Below are positions 36,416-47,134 of a stretch of 64,000 bases of DNA, in pieces. Position numbers and translations under genes: made by a program. Location: positions 11,021,905 to 11,085,904 of the forward strand of contig NC_091139.1 in NCBI RefSeq assembly GCF_041381155.1, given 5' to 3'. Below the pieces are notes generated by a model that did no database searches, was not told where the DNA came from, and worked only from the letters and a program-made list of their open reading frames with translations. The first letter of the stretch is position 1. Every line of letters begins with the position of its first letter. This stretch comes from Argopecten irradians. Taxonomy: Eukaryota > Mollusca > Bivalvia > Pectinida > Pectinidae.

Positions 36416-36547
36416 GGTTAGTATCTTACAATACAAGTTTTATTTTGGTGCTCGACACGGAAAGCCGAGATGACTCGGCAAAGCCTCGTCATCTCGACTT
36501 TCCTAAGTCTCGCACCAAAATAAACCTTGTATTGTAAGATACTAACC
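36416..36547. repeat. 132-bp palindrome abutting a Polinton gene start
   Basis: Arms of about 62-66 bp, beginning GGTTAGTATCTTACAATACA and ending with its inverse, with a few mismatches and a GAGATGAC inner stem. The last base is directly before the ATG at 36548. It could be a MITE nested in the element, or a cis-acting hairpin in the leader of that gene. Confidence 0.85.
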
Positions 36548-36853
36548 ATGTATTCTCTATGTAGTGGATGCATCGAAGAGCTAGCCAATCAGGAAGGACA
36601 TACATGTATTTTACTTACATATGAAGAAAGAGTAAATATATACTTTGAGCAAGCTCTCGCCACATCTAATCTTTTGGACGTAGAGAAACTTTGGCGTGAG
36701 TTTTTAATAACATCTTGTGTACCTTCTATCCTTCTACAGACATTGATAAATGAGGAATACTTCCAAGACAAGGAATACGTAAAACAACACTTTTCTAAAA
36801 GAATTCGCAAGTGGGTTAAAAGGATCGAAAGATATAAGTTAGATTTTCTATAA
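36548..36853 (+). CDS. Polinton unassigned protein (101 residues)
   Basis: Starts MYSLCSGCIEELANQEGHTC; the early CSGC and GHTC could form a small zinc site, but this is not a recognised finger. The C-terminal third is basic and probably helical (KRIRKWVKRIERYK). The start codon touches the upstream palindrome. It ends 10 bases before the next gene. Confidence 0.45.
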   Translation: MYSLCSGCIEELANQEGHTCILLTYEERVNIYFEQALATSNLLDVEKLWREFLITSCVPSILLQTLINEEYFQDKEYVKQHFSKRIRKWVKRIERYKLDFL

Positions 36854-36863
36854 AAACGTAACA

Positions 36864-37160
36864 ATGATTGATCTAGATAATCTATTGAATCTTGTGTATG
36901 CTAATCATGTGTGTGAAATTGTTACTTCTAAACAATATAATATCACTGAATCGTTAAGATATATCGATGATGTAGTAGTGATTCGTGATTTTATAAAAGA
37001 ACTACTCAACTGTGATATTTCACGCTCTGTGAGGAACGCTTACCTGGGTCAATTGTGCCGTGCCGAATGGAGAAACACTGAACTGAAGACTGAGGGATGG
37101 AAGAATAAAATATGTGAAATGGCGAAACGTATGATAATTTTAAAGAACAGATTATTATGA
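36864..37160 (+). CDS. Polinton unassigned protein (98 residues)
   Basis: Mostly helical, no motif recognised; starts MIDLDNLLNLVYANHVCEIV. Close spacing to the upstream gene and the same strand suggest a shared accessory group before the integrase. An AT-rich TATA-like run lies at about 37205-37225. Confidence 0.4.
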   Translation: MIDLDNLLNLVYANHVCEIVTSKQYNITESLRYIDDVVVIRDFIKELLNCDISRSVRNAYLGQLCRAEWRNTELKTEGWKNKICEMAKRMIILKNRLL

Positions 37161-37268
37161 ATCTTGATAACTGTAATTCCTGTATATCATACACACACAC
37201 GCATATATTGATATATATATATTAAAGTTTCATACAAAAAATGGCTTGGGTTTTTTTTCATTTGCAGA

Positions 37269-38399
37269 ATGGTGTTGAGCGTTAAAGATAAAAGAGCTAT
37301 AGATGACGTATATTTTAATACCGAGAACGGAGGTGCTTATCTGAGCCCCGGAAAGGTTTACCAAGTACTAAAGGCAGCAGGTTACAGTCAATTAGGTCTT
37401 CATAAGATAAGACGATATATTCAAAGTTTAGATAGTTACAGTCTTCAGAAACCGTCGAGACATAGGTTCAGACGAGCGAGAGTGGAGGTATCAGGACCTT
37501 TCGAACAATATGACGCTGACTTAGCAGATGTAAGCAACCTATCCAGTGAAAACGATGGTATTCGTTTCCTGTTAATAGTCATCGATGTATTCAGTCGATT
37601 TCTTTGGGTGGAACCTTTGCGATCGAAAACTGGGAAGGAGGTATTAAAAGCCTTCGATAGAATCGTTAAAAGAGGAGTCATACCTAAGCGTCTGCGAAGT
37701 GATGGAGGAAGCGAGTTTAATAACCAGTGGTTAAAAAAATGGTGCAAAGAACACGACGTTTATTATTTCACGACCAAAAACGTCGTTAAAGCTAACTATT
37801 CTGAGCGCGTTATCCGCACCCTAAAGACCATATTGTATAGGTTTTTCACAAAACAGAGATCCTATAGGTACATAGACGATCTACAGGACTTCGTTAGCAG
37901 TTACAACGCGACTCCTCACCGATCATTACATAATGTCGCTCCTAAAGACGTAAATGATCGTAACAAAGCTGATCTGTTTGCCTATATGTATCTTCGTCGA
38001 CCAAAACAGGCATTAAAATCTTCGACAAAAAGATCTAAAACACCTTACGCATTCAAGATAGGCAGTCTAGTAAGAATCTCGCACATTAGGAAACCGTTTG
38101 ATCGCGCATATCAACAAAAGTGGACTTCTGAAATATTTAAAATTAGAAGGAGATTCTTAATACAGAACATCCCCCAATATCAATTAGAGGACTTTCAAAA
38201 TGAGAAGATCGACGGCAACTTTTATCAAGCGGAATTGCAGAGAGTAGATAAAGACCAAAACACATTATGGTTTATCGAGCAAAAATTACGAAAACGTAAG
38301 CGACAAGGTCAGGTAGAGTGGTTAGTGAAATTCGATGGTTGGCCCTCAAAGTATAACCAGTGGATTGCTCAGAAAGACATATCAGAGGTGCAAACGTGA
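37269..38399 (+). CDS. Polinton integrase (retroviral type) with chromodomain
   Basis: 376 residues. The DDE-type integrase core runs from about residue 75 to 220 with a D-DLADVSN strand, LRSDGGSEF and the NYSERVIRTLK helix. The C-terminal chromodomain is at about 325-372 (VEWLVKFDGWPSKYNQWI). Both are standard in Polintons, where the integrase inserts the element and makes the 6-bp duplication seen at its ends. Seven bases separate it from the next gene. Confidence 0.95.
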   Translation: MVLSVKDKRAIDDVYFNTENGGAYLSPGKVYQVLKAAGYSQLGLHKIRRYIQSLDSYSLQKPSRHRFRRARVEVSGPFEQYDADLADVSNLSSENDGIRFLLIVIDVFSRFLWVEPLRSKTGKEVLKAFDRIVKRGVIPKRLRSDGGSEFNNQWLKKWCKEHDVYYFTTKNVVKANYSERVIRTLKTILYRFFTKQRSYRYIDDLQDFVSSYNATPHRSLHNVAPKDVNDRNKADLFAYMYLRRPKQALKSSTKRSKTPYAFKIGSLVRISHIRKPFDRAYQQKWTSEIFKIRRRFLIQNIPQYQLEDFQNEKIDGNFYQAELQRVDKDQNTLWFIEQKLRKRKRQGQVEWLVKFDGWPSKYNQWIAQKDISEVQT

Positions 38400-38405
38400 T
38401 CAAAG

Positions 38406-38831
38406 ATGTCACACTACGTGGTGATACACAGTGATGGGAGTACAAAATACTTTCCAGAGAACAAGACGAGTAATTTTAGAACATATTTCGAGACACCTTT
38501 GAATTTATCCGAGAAGTGGCTAGTAGCGTTGGTGGATGTCTACTTACAGACGACGGCTACAAAAACCAAACAAAATTTATATATACACAGCAGTATCGTC
38601 GATGATAGTTTCGTGGATGGGGAAAAGGACGATCTGATACGAATGGTGCGAGCGCAAAAGACTGGAAACTGGTCCCAGTCCTTTACAGCGCCTTTTTACG
38701 TTCCCGTCAAGAAATCGGAAATCAGAGACATCGACATAAACATAAAGACGGAAAAGGGAGATCCGGCTTCATTCTTGAAAGACCCTGTAACGATCAGACT
38801 TCACTTCAAACAATATCCGTTTTTAGCATGA
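38406..38831 (+). CDS. Polinton minor capsid (penton-like) protein
   Basis: 141 residues. The N-terminus (DGSTKYFPENKTSNFRTYF, then LNLSEKWLVALVDVYLQ) matches the recurring opening of Polinton minor capsid proteins, a single jelly-roll fold that forms capsid vertices. It is short for the family. It overlaps the next gene by four bases. Confidence 0.7.
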   Translation: MSHYVVIHSDGSTKYFPENKTSNFRTYFETPLNLSEKWLVALVDVYLQTTATKTKQNLYIHSSIVDDSFVDGEKDDLIRMVRAQKTGNWSQSFTAPFYVPVKKSEIRDIDINIKTEKGDPASFLKDPVTIRLHFKQYPFLA

Positions 38832-39211
38832 ATATTTCAAACATGTACGTACCTAATGTTGGAAAATGGATGAAATATTATCAAGATGTTGTAGAAAGAA
38901 AAGAGAGCCCGTATGAAGCTAGCAGGAATGTTAAACAACGTGGGAGTGGTCTATCTCGTACTTCTAACGAATTCATTATCCCTATCGAAAGAGGAAGAGA
39001 AAGAAAAGGTCTGCCTCCTCAAACGTTAGATGTGGATCTAGTGTCCCCAGTGAAACAGATCATCGATCGAGCTAAGTCGGAACTTAAGAGAGAGGGAGCC
39101 TCTCGAACTCGTCATTCAACTCAGAAACGTCGCAGAGTGCACATCTCTAAACGTAGAAAGAACATCGGGAAGAAAAGAAAACGGGTACAAGGAAAGAAAA
39201 AAAATCATTAA
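38828..39211 (+). CDS. Polinton basic protein, putative virion core
   Basis: 127 residues. The C-terminal third is a dense Arg/Lys tail (KRRRVHISKRRKNIGKKRKR), as in DNA-condensing core proteins of adenovirus-like and Polinton elements. The N-terminus YVPNVGKWMKYYQDV resembles other Polinton capsid-operon proteins. Function is inferred from charge and position between the two capsid genes. Confidence 0.5.
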   Translation: MNISNMYVPNVGKWMKYYQDVVERKESPYEASRNVKQRGSGLSRTSNEFIIPIERGRERKGLPPQTLDVDLVSPVKQIIDRAKSELKREGASRTRHSTQKRRRVHISKRRKNIGKKRKRVQGKKKNH

Positions 39212-39298
39212 AAAGAAAAAAATCCTGCAGAAGAAAGTAGACCTGAAGAAGAGAAGAAGACCATCAAAGAAAGTGAAACGAGACGATATAGTTTCTCA

Positions 39299-40615
39299 AT
39301 GGCTGCGATAAACAAAGATTTCTTTAGAGAAGCACAGCCTTCAGAACTGGCTTTATTTGATTTACCTCCAACTCAGACGGCTGTAGAAAACATATACTAT
39401 CAAGATGTGTTACCTATATCACAAATAACGAATGAATCATCGGTGGAGTTCGTGCTCAGCGGTCAAAATGGAATGGAATTATTAGACCTTCAGAATACTC
39501 TTCTCTATGCAAAAGTGAAGATCGTCAAAGCTGACGGAACCAACATCTCATTAACGGAAGACGTCGGACCCATCAACCTATTTTTACCATCATTGTTCCA
39601 GCAAGTAGACGTCTCTCTCAATGGAAAAACGGTCGTTTCTACTACTAATTATTCCCCTTACAAGGCATACATCCAGAGTCTCTTAAGGTATGGGAGAGAG
39701 GCTAAAAACACTCAATTAGGGACGCAGATATGGGAGCGTGATGATGAGGGAGATATGGATGAAAGTAGCCCTCGAAACGGAACCAATGGAGCTCTCCTCA
39801 AGAGAGCGCAATGCTTTCAGGGGTCTAGAGTCGTGGACATGGTCGGTCCGGTATGTCACGATCTGTTTAGAATGGATAGATATCTAATCAATCAGGTTAA
39901 TGTCGGTATAAAGTTGTATCGATCGAAACCGGCATTCTCCCTTTTATCGGGAGATGTCGCACCCGATTATCGGATCGCTTTCGACGATATACGGTTACGC
40001 GTATGCAAAGTTAAGATCAACCCAGCCGTGATCTATGCCCAGAGTAAAGCATTAGAATCGACTAATGCCAAGTATCCATTTACTCAAACGATGATCAAAC
40101 AGATGACTATACCAGTGGGAGCCACCAACTTTACTTATGATAACATGTTTCAAGGAATGAGACCTAACCAGGTCGTTGTGGGATTCGTTAAATCAACAGG
40201 TGCTACCGGTGATTATGCAGAAAATCCGTGGTACTTTCAAGGTTACGACGTCACGAACATAGGACTTTATATCGATGGTATACCGGTCGGTGGTAATTCA
40301 TTAAAACCGAAATACGGCACGGATCCTCAGACTATATCCATCTTAAGAAGTATGCTACAGTCGACTGGTAAGTGGTTGGATGACTCCGGCTCTAACATCG
40401 AAAGAGATGACATTGGTCTAGGGTATGCCCTATACACGTTCGATCTCGAACCTAAATTCAGAGGAGGACAATATTTAACACTGCTTAAACAAGGAAACGT
40501 CAGATTGGATGTTACCTTCGGTACTGCGTTAACAGAAACGGTATCCTGCATCATTTACGCCGAGTACCCAGGTTATTTCGAAGTCACAGAGGCCAGAGAC
40601 GTCATTCTAACATGA
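39299..40615 (+). CDS. Polinton major capsid protein (double jelly-roll)
   Basis: 438 residues. The opening (LALFDLPPTQTAVENIYYQD), the SLFQQVDVSLNGKTV strand and FDLEPKFRGGQYLTLLKQGN are typical of the Polinton hexon-like major capsid protein, also seen as F54H12.2-type proteins in animal genomes. The length fits the family. The stop overlaps the start of the protease gene by four bases. Confidence 0.9.
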   Translation: MAAINKDFFREAQPSELALFDLPPTQTAVENIYYQDVLPISQITNESSVEFVLSGQNGMELLDLQNTLLYAKVKIVKADGTNISLTEDVGPINLFLPSLFQQVDVSLNGKTVVSTTNYSPYKAYIQSLLRYGREAKNTQLGTQIWERDDEGDMDESSPRNGTNGALLKRAQCFQGSRVVDMVGPVCHDLFRMDRYLINQVNVGIKLYRSKPAFSLLSGDVAPDYRIAFDDIRLRVCKVKINPAVIYAQSKALESTNAKYPFTQTMIKQMTIPVGATNFTYDNMFQGMRPNQVVVGFVKSTGATGDYAENPWYFQGYDVTNIGLYIDGIPVGGNSLKPKYGTDPQTISILRSMLQSTGKWLDDSGSNIERDDIGLGYALYTFDLEPKFRGGQYLTLLKQGNVRLDVTFGTALTETVSCIIYAEYPGYFEVTEARDVILT

Positions 40616-41085
40616 ATACTCGGGAGTTACAAAGCGTCATCGAATGTGATCCTAAAATGAGACACAGCATACTTGGAGTTTACGCTAGAGATCAAATACC
40701 CGTATTGAGAACCTTCCCGTGCGGTTTCATCGTCAACACCGACGCAAGTCATCTACCAGGAAGACATTGGGTCGCTTTTTATTACGAGTCCAAAGAAAAA
40801 TCGGAATTCTTCGATAGCTACGGACATTCTCCAGCGTATTTCGGATTCCATGCTCGAGTCCATAACGAGAAACGTCTACAGAGTTCTAGCTCAATTACAT
40901 GCGGTCAGTTCTGCCTGTATTATCTTTTGCATAGATGTAGGGGATTATCCATGTCATCTATCTTTAAACATTTTAGCCGTAATTTCCACGAAAACGATGT
41001 ATATGTGAATAGTTATATAATGCGAATATATCCATATTGTTTAAACAAACATAATCGTAATCAATCGTGTTGTGCTGAACTTTAA
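40612..41085 (+). CDS. Polinton adenain-type cysteine protease
   Basis: 157 residues. It shows the Ulp1/adenain order: LPGRHWVAFYY (His), EFFDSYG (Asp), then SSITCGQFCLYYLLHRC (Cys). In adenoviruses and Polintons this enzyme trims capsid proteins. It overlaps the major capsid gene by four bases. Confidence 0.9.
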   Translation: MNTRELQSVIECDPKMRHSILGVYARDQIPVLRTFPCGFIVNTDASHLPGRHWVAFYYESKEKSEFFDSYGHSPAYFGFHARVHNEKRLQSSSSITCGQFCLYYLLHRCRGLSMSSIFKHFSRNFHENDVYVNSYIMRIYPYCLNKHNRNQSCCAEL

Positions 41086-41146
41086 TAAAAAGGATACGAT
41101 ATATATGAAAGTGTTCGTTTTTATTCAATTCATTCTCGTGAAGACC

Positions 41147-41836
41147 ATGGCGTGGTATACACGTGAAACCCTCGTTAAGTTTCAATCGCCGTGTAGAATC
41201 ATGATAGCAGGACCATCGGGAAGCGGAAAGACCTATTTGACTAAAAAGATTCTGGAAAATGTCGACGGTATGTTCAGCGAGGCGGTCAAAAAAATAATCG
41301 TGTGTTATGATACGTGGCAACCCATGTTTGAGGAACTGCAAAGGAAATTAGATATCACATTTCATACGGGTTTACCGGATCAGGAGCGATTTGATGATTG
41401 GGGTACTACCGAAGGACACAAGATTCTAATCATCGATGACTGTATGAGTGAAGGATCCAATAGTTCAGACCTAGAAAAAATGTTTTGCGTGAAATCTCAT
41501 CACATGAATTTCACCGTTATATTTCTAGTACAAAATATTTACCAAAAGGGTAAGGTCATGCGAACCCTTAGCTTGAACACGTCCTATTTTGTTCTCTTCA
41601 AAAACTATAGAGATCAATTACAAATAGAGACGTTGGGAAGACAGATGTTTCCCAACCAATTAAGTTATTTTAGAAGTTCATTCAAATCGGCAACTTCGGA
41701 GCAGTACGGCTATCTGGTGGCCGACGTATCCCCAGTTCGACCCACAGCTAATATAGAAGGAGTAAACATAAGTCTTCCTCCATTACGGACAAAGATTCTC
41801 GTAGGAGAGGACACAGTTTTCTACTTTCCGACATGA
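41147..41836 (+). CDS. Polinton genome-packaging ATPase (FtsK/HerA, A32-like)
   Basis: About 229 residues from MAWYTRETLV; this start fits the family better than the upstream in-frame Met. Walker A is IMIAGPSGSGKTYL, Walker B is KILIIDDCM. The rest (FTVIFLVQNIYQKG) is as in packaging ATPases. It would drive DNA into the capsid. Its stop overlaps the next start by four bases. Confidence 0.92.
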   Translation: MAWYTRETLVKFQSPCRIMIAGPSGSGKTYLTKKILENVDGMFSEAVKKIIVCYDTWQPMFEELQRKLDITFHTGLPDQERFDDWGTTEGHKILIIDDCMSEGSNSSDLEKMFCVKSHHMNFTVIFLVQNIYQKGKVMRTLSLNTSYFVLFKNYRDQLQIETLGRQMFPNQLSYFRSSFKSATSEQYGYLVADVSPVRPTANIEGVNISLPPLRTKILVGEDTVFYFPT

Positions 41837-42126
41837 AACCTTTCATAGAATTTTGGCTTGCGGCCTCCAACGAACAGAGGAAAGGCTTGTTATTAACATT
41901 GACGAAAGAGCAGTTACAATTTATAACTGACATCATATATAACACAGTCATGAATAATATTACGATATCAGAAGATAGTAAAAAGAGACTGTCTAATCAG
42001 AGACTCGCCATATCAAAAGTCTTAAGCAAAGGGATAAGTCATCGTGAGCGTCGTCGAAGAATTCTTGCAGTTAAAAAAATTCTACCAATATTCCTGGAGA
42101 ACTATCTGAAATGGCTCGAGAATTAG
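41833..42126 (+). CDS. Polinton small basic protein, conserved type
   Basis: 97 residues, helical: LTKEQLQFITDIIYN, then KKRLSNQRLAISKVLSKG and RERRRRILAVKK. Similar short proteins with a K-R-L..I..L pattern follow the ATPase in many Polintons, some compared with adenovirus core proteins. Overlaps the next gene by about 16 bases in another frame. Confidence 0.5.
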   Translation: MKPFIEFWLAASNEQRKGLLLTLTKEQLQFITDIIYNTVMNNITISEDSKKRLSNQRLAISKVLSKGISHRERRRRILAVKKILPIFLENYLKWLEN

Positions 42127-42509
42127 TGTTAATACCTAGGGTGAAATATACGGATCTATTATCGATGAGTAAAAATCAGAAGATTGAAGATTTGACAATA
42201 GCCGACAAGGAAAGTGTTAAGCCCTTAGAAAATGTAAAAAACGTCGATAGCGAGATTACTCATAAAGAAAATTTGAAACCTAAGGAGAGTGACGACATTC
42301 CTAAAAATAGATCGAAAAAGGACAATAGACCAGAAACGGACAATGGATTGAACCGTGAGGTCATTTCTAAAACTGATACACCAATCAGACGCAGCAAGCG
42401 TCAGCGAAGGAAGTCACAAAGCGGAGGAAAAATGTTTTTTAAATCCACACCCGAGCACTTCATGCGTAACCTAGAGACAAAGCGTAAATGGTTCACATTC
42501 AAAATCTAG
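42111..42509 (+). CDS. Polinton unassigned lysine-rich protein
   Basis: 132 residues: a short folded-looking start (RELVLIPRVKYTDLL), a charged disordered middle, a basic IRRSKRQRRKSQ cluster, and a conserved-looking tail (KMFFKSTPEHFMRNLETKRKW). Function unknown; nuclear localisation is plausible from the basic cluster. Confidence 0.45.
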   Translation: MARELVLIPRVKYTDLLSMSKNQKIEDLTIADKESVKPLENVKNVDSEITHKENLKPKESDDIPKNRSKKDNRPETDNGLNREVISKTDTPIRRSKRQRRKSQSGGKMFFKSTPEHFMRNLETKRKWFTFKI

Positions 42510-42564
42510 ATTTAAACGTTCGAAGGCGAGGCAGATTTTCTCAGAATAGTTATCGACGTCCGCC

Positions 42565-45500
42565 ATGGCGGACGGATCTTTATCCTCTCTACTAGCCAGA
42601 TATGTTGAAGGAGACGAATGCGCAAAAAAAAGTTTAAAATGTTTCAAGCGTTTATTGGAAGGCATTGAGTTATCTCCAACTAAGAAATCGAGAGATAATG
42701 AAGAAGCGGTACACCAATGTGAATCCTGTGAAAAGAAATTTAAGACGAGGAATCAACTCAGCCGACACGAGCGATCACATCATGTAAAAAAAATCTGTGA
42801 TATCTGCAAGAAAGAATTTAATCATCATACAAATTTATTAAGACATGTAAAAGATGTTCATCAAAAGAGAGACCATCGTTGCAGTGTGTGCAATGCAACA
42901 TTTAGCAATGGGAGTAATTTGAAAAGACATGTGAAAAGTGTGCATGAGAAACGAAATCCTTACACTTGCACCCTTTGTTTGAAAACATTCGGAAGAAAGG
43001 ACAATCTAAAAGGACACATAAAAATCTGTAAGCAGAAGGTTAGAAATTCTGATAATGACACGATAGTGAATCCTTTTTCGTCAGCTGACCAATCCGGCGG
43101 CTCTTCACCGGGCGTCGAAACTTCCGACGATACTTCTCCGAACGCGGGGACTTCCGGTGACTCTTCTGCGGAGCCTTCCGATGACTCTTCCCCGGGCGTG
43201 GAAACTTCCGGTGACGCGTCTCCGACCATGGGGACTTCCAGTGACTCTTCTGTGGAGCATTCCGGTGATTCTTCTCCGAAAATGGAAACTTCCGGTGACG
43301 CGTCTTCGAACGCGGGGACTTCCGGTGACTCTTCTGTGGAGTCTTCCGGTGACTCTTCCCCGGGCGTGGAAATTTCCGGTGACGCGTCTCCGACCATGGG
43401 GACTTCCAGTGACTCTTCTGTGGAGCATTCCGGTGATTCTTCTCCGAACATGGAAACTTCCGGTGGCGCGTCTTCGAACGCGGGGACTTCCGGTAGCTTT
43501 TCTGAGGAACCTTCTGGTGACTCTTCTCAGAGCATCGAAACTTCCGGTGACGCATCTCCGGCTACTGGAGCTTTCGGTGATTCGTTTCTTTCAGTTAGAA
43601 AGGATATTGGAAGTGCAGTTAACAAAGTGAACCATAAGTTTTCCGATCAAAGCAGCGAAAACGGAAATGCGAGAATTAGAGATATTTATCCAAATATCGA
43701 GGACAACTTGGATATTTTAACATTTTTTGCTAACACGAAAGATCAGATCTTGAAACATTTAAGTGATACGTGTGTGAAATTAAATGGAATTAAATGGTAT
43801 ATGAATGTGCGAGTGATTCTAGAAAAGGAAGACAGAGAAGGTAATGTAAATCAGACCATGCCTCATTTTTTGAGTAGATCATACATACAGCTACCAGACG
43901 ATGTCGATTTAGAACATAACCTAAACGATGCATTTCAAAAAATGTTCGGTTCTTTCGAAGAATTCATTCGGAAAGGGTCAGGTTGGGTCTTAAAAAGGGT
44001 TATCAAATTAGAAATCCACGTAGCAAATTATTCGCCAGTAGGGGGTTCGTCATTCATTCCAACTCCAACCACCTTTGCTAGACACAAAGCCATTATAAAC
44101 ATAACCAATGACGACGACAGATGTTTCCTCTGGTCTGTGTTAGCCTACCTCCATCCATCGCCCCTTCTGCCTGAAAGGGTATCAAACTATACAAAGTACG
44201 AAAATGATCTAGACATGACCGGTATAGCATACCCTACCCCAGTTTCTCAAATTTCTAAATTCGAGAAGCAAAATAAGATCAGCGTGAATGTATTCGGGTG
44301 TGAAGAAAAAGACATATTCCCAATGTACGTCACAAAAATGCGCGAAACGCGATCTCACGTAAATCTTCTGTTTCTGCGAGAAGGCGAAAAGTCGCATTAC
44401 TGTCTCATTCGTGATCTTAACACTTTTTTGTCGAGAACAAAGAAAACAAAGAACAAGTCACATTTCTGCCACTTTTGCCTTCAAGGATTCACACGACGTG
44501 ACCTGTTGGAGGAACATATAAAGAATTGTTCGCGCCATGACCCGCAACACGTAGAAATGCCAGACGATGAAAATTGTCAGTTGAAATTTGAAGACTTTAG
44601 GAAACAGATGAAAGCTCCTTTCGTCATTTATGCTGATTTCGAGGCGTTCGTGCAACCGATAGATACTTGCGAGCGCGACCTGAACTCCTCGAGTACGACG
44701 AAGACTGCTAGATTTGAGCCGTGCGGATTCGGATACCAAGTCGTATGTATGGAAGATAAATACACGAATTCTCCCGTGATTTATAGAGGCAGTGATGTCA
44801 CAAAAACGTTCCTACAACGACTTTTGGAAGAAGAAAGCAGAATCAAAAGTATTTTAAATCAAGTAGAACCGATGATTCTGACACCTGTAGAGCAGAACAC
44901 ATTCGAAAAAACCAATCAGTGTCACATCTGCGGGAAATATTTCACCGAAAAATCTAAACGGGTGCGTGATCACTGCCATCTCACCGGGAAATTTCGAGGT
45001 GCTGCGCACGACTATTGTAATTTAAAGTACAAGTACCCGCAATACGTGCCGGTCGTTGTCCACAATCTCCGCGGATACGATAGTCATTTGATATGTCAAA
45101 GTATCGGATTGTTTAAAGATCAAGATATTAACTGTATACCGAACAATGCAGAAAATTACATCTCCTTCAGTTTGGGAAATTTAAGATTCATCGATTCGTT
45201 TCAGTTCATGCCTAACAGTCTAGAAACGTTGTCCGGTAATCTAGCAGAAACAAATTTCAGACAGTTTTCCAAAGAGTTTTCAATGGCAGAGAAAAAACTG
45301 TTACTTCGTAAAGGTGTTTATCCTTACGAATACATCGATTGCGAAGCCAAGTTCGTAGAGACAGAACTTCCATCTCGAGAACGCTTTTACAGCAATCTTA
45401 GCAAATCCCACATCACGGAAGAAGATTACGAGTATGCGCAAAGGGTCTGGCAAGATATGAATATTAAAAGTATAGGTGAATATCACGATCTCTACTTGAA

Positions 45501-47134
45501 AACAGACGTCTTGCTCCTAGCAGATGTATTCGAAAATTTCAGAACCATGTGTCTAGACTATTATGGTCTAGATGCGGCGCACTTTTATACGGCGCCTGGA
45601 CTGGCGTGGAGTTCGGCTCTACGCATGACCGGCATTCATCTCGAATTGATCAAGGACACAGATATGTACTTATTTTTCGAATCGGGCATTCGCGGTGGTG
45701 TCTCCATGATATCGAATAAGTATGCTCAGGCTAATAACCTACATATACCGGAAACGTACGATCCAGAAAAACCGACATCATATATCGTATACACCGATTG
45801 TAATAATTTGTACGGTAAAGCCATGTCCGAGCCACTGCCTGTAGGAGAATTCGAGTGGATAGATGACGTCACACAATTCGATGTCACCCAGATAAGTGAG
45901 AAAGCTCAGCGAGGGTACTTACTGGAGGTCGATTTAGAATATCCAAATTCGTTACATGACTCACACACCGATTATCCACTCGCCCCCGATAAGAAAAAGG
46001 TGTCTGATGACGAATTATCGCCAACTAGTAAACGACTCTGGAGGGAACTACATCCGGATCCTCGGGGTAGAGAGAAGTTACTTCATCGCACTCCTACAGA
46101 AAAGCTAATACCGACTCTCGAAAATAAAACAAAGTATGTCTGTCACTATCGGAATCTTCAACAATATTTGAAATTGGGGATGAAACTCACAAAGATTCAC
46201 AGAATATTACAATTCAAGCAGACACCCTGGCTTGAGGAGTACATTCGTTTCAACAGCGAAAAAAAGAAAATTCGCACATAACGAGTTTGAAAAAGATTTT
46301 TTCAAGCTCATGAATAATGCTGTCTTCGGGAAGACAATGGAAAACGTACGCAATCGAGTCGATATAAGGCTAGCACATACGGACGCGAAATTCAAAAAAT
46401 ACGTGGCCCGACCTTCCTTCAAGAGATTTACCATCTTTGATGAGCATTTATCGGCTCTCGAAAATACAAAAGTCAAACTGAAATTAAACAAGCCTGTTTA
46501 CGTCGGTCAAGCCATCTTAGATCTATCCAAAACGGTCATGTATGAATTCTATTACGGTTACTTGAAATCGACCTATGGCGAAAACTTGAAACTTTCGATG
46601 ACTGATACAGACTCCTTGCTTTATCACGTGACCTGTGACGATGTATACGCCGACATGTACAGAGATAGAAGTTTGTTTGATCTATCTAATTACCCGTCTG
46701 ACCACTGCTATCATGATGACTTAAACAAAAAGGTCCCAGGCTATTTCAAGGACGAGACAGGTGGTCAAGTCATAACAGAATTCGTAGGACTTCGAGCTAA
46801 AATGTACAGTTACCAATATGCTTCTAAACAACAAGTAGAAATGGAAGATTTCACAATCGTTTGGAACACGTTTCACGAGAAACAAGTCGCCAAAGGCATA
46901 AAAAAAGCAGCAAGAAAGAAAGACTTACGACACGAAATGTATATAGATTGTCTATCTCGAAACGAGAACAGAATGTGTCAAATGAGCTCAATCAGAAGCA
47001 ATAGACATCAACTTCACGTGTACAATATTAACAAAATTGGACTCTGTGCCTTCGACGACAAGCGATACGTGCTTCCAAACGGTTGTGATACGCTCGCATT
47101 CGGTCATTACAAAATCCAAACAATAGGGATGTGA
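42565..47134 (+). CDS. Polinton protein-primed DNA polymerase B region with zinc fingers
   Basis: Parts in order: C2H2-type zinc fingers (about residues 50-155; CESCEKKFKTRNQLSRHERS and three more), a Ser/Thr-rich repeat of about 165 residues (43081-43570), a further Cys/His finger (HFCHFCLQGFTRRDLLEEH), then the exonuclease start (VIYADFEAFV), RDHCHLTGKFRGAAHDYCN, SFQFMPNSLETL, the polymerase YTDCNNLYGKAMS block and the LSMTDTDSLLYHV block. This is the family-B, protein-primed polymerase that replicates Polintons. The finger cluster and the long repeat are unusual additions. Confidence 0.9.
43081..43570 (+). repeat. Ser/Thr-rich coding minisatellite in the polymerase
   Basis: Fifteen-codon units (SGDSSPGVETSGDAS-like) alternate with AGTSGDSSVE-type units. 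The repeat is CG-rich, and its 3n period keeps other frames open, which gives false minus-strand open frames at 42960-43555. It links the zinc fingers to the polymerase body and would be a disordered, acidic tether. Confidence 0.85.

Noticed and set aside
42960-43630. Long open frames in other frames across the polymerase repeat (163, 171, 107 and 157 codons)
   Set aside because: The repeat period is a multiple of three and CG-rich, so all frames stay open; the composition is an artefact.
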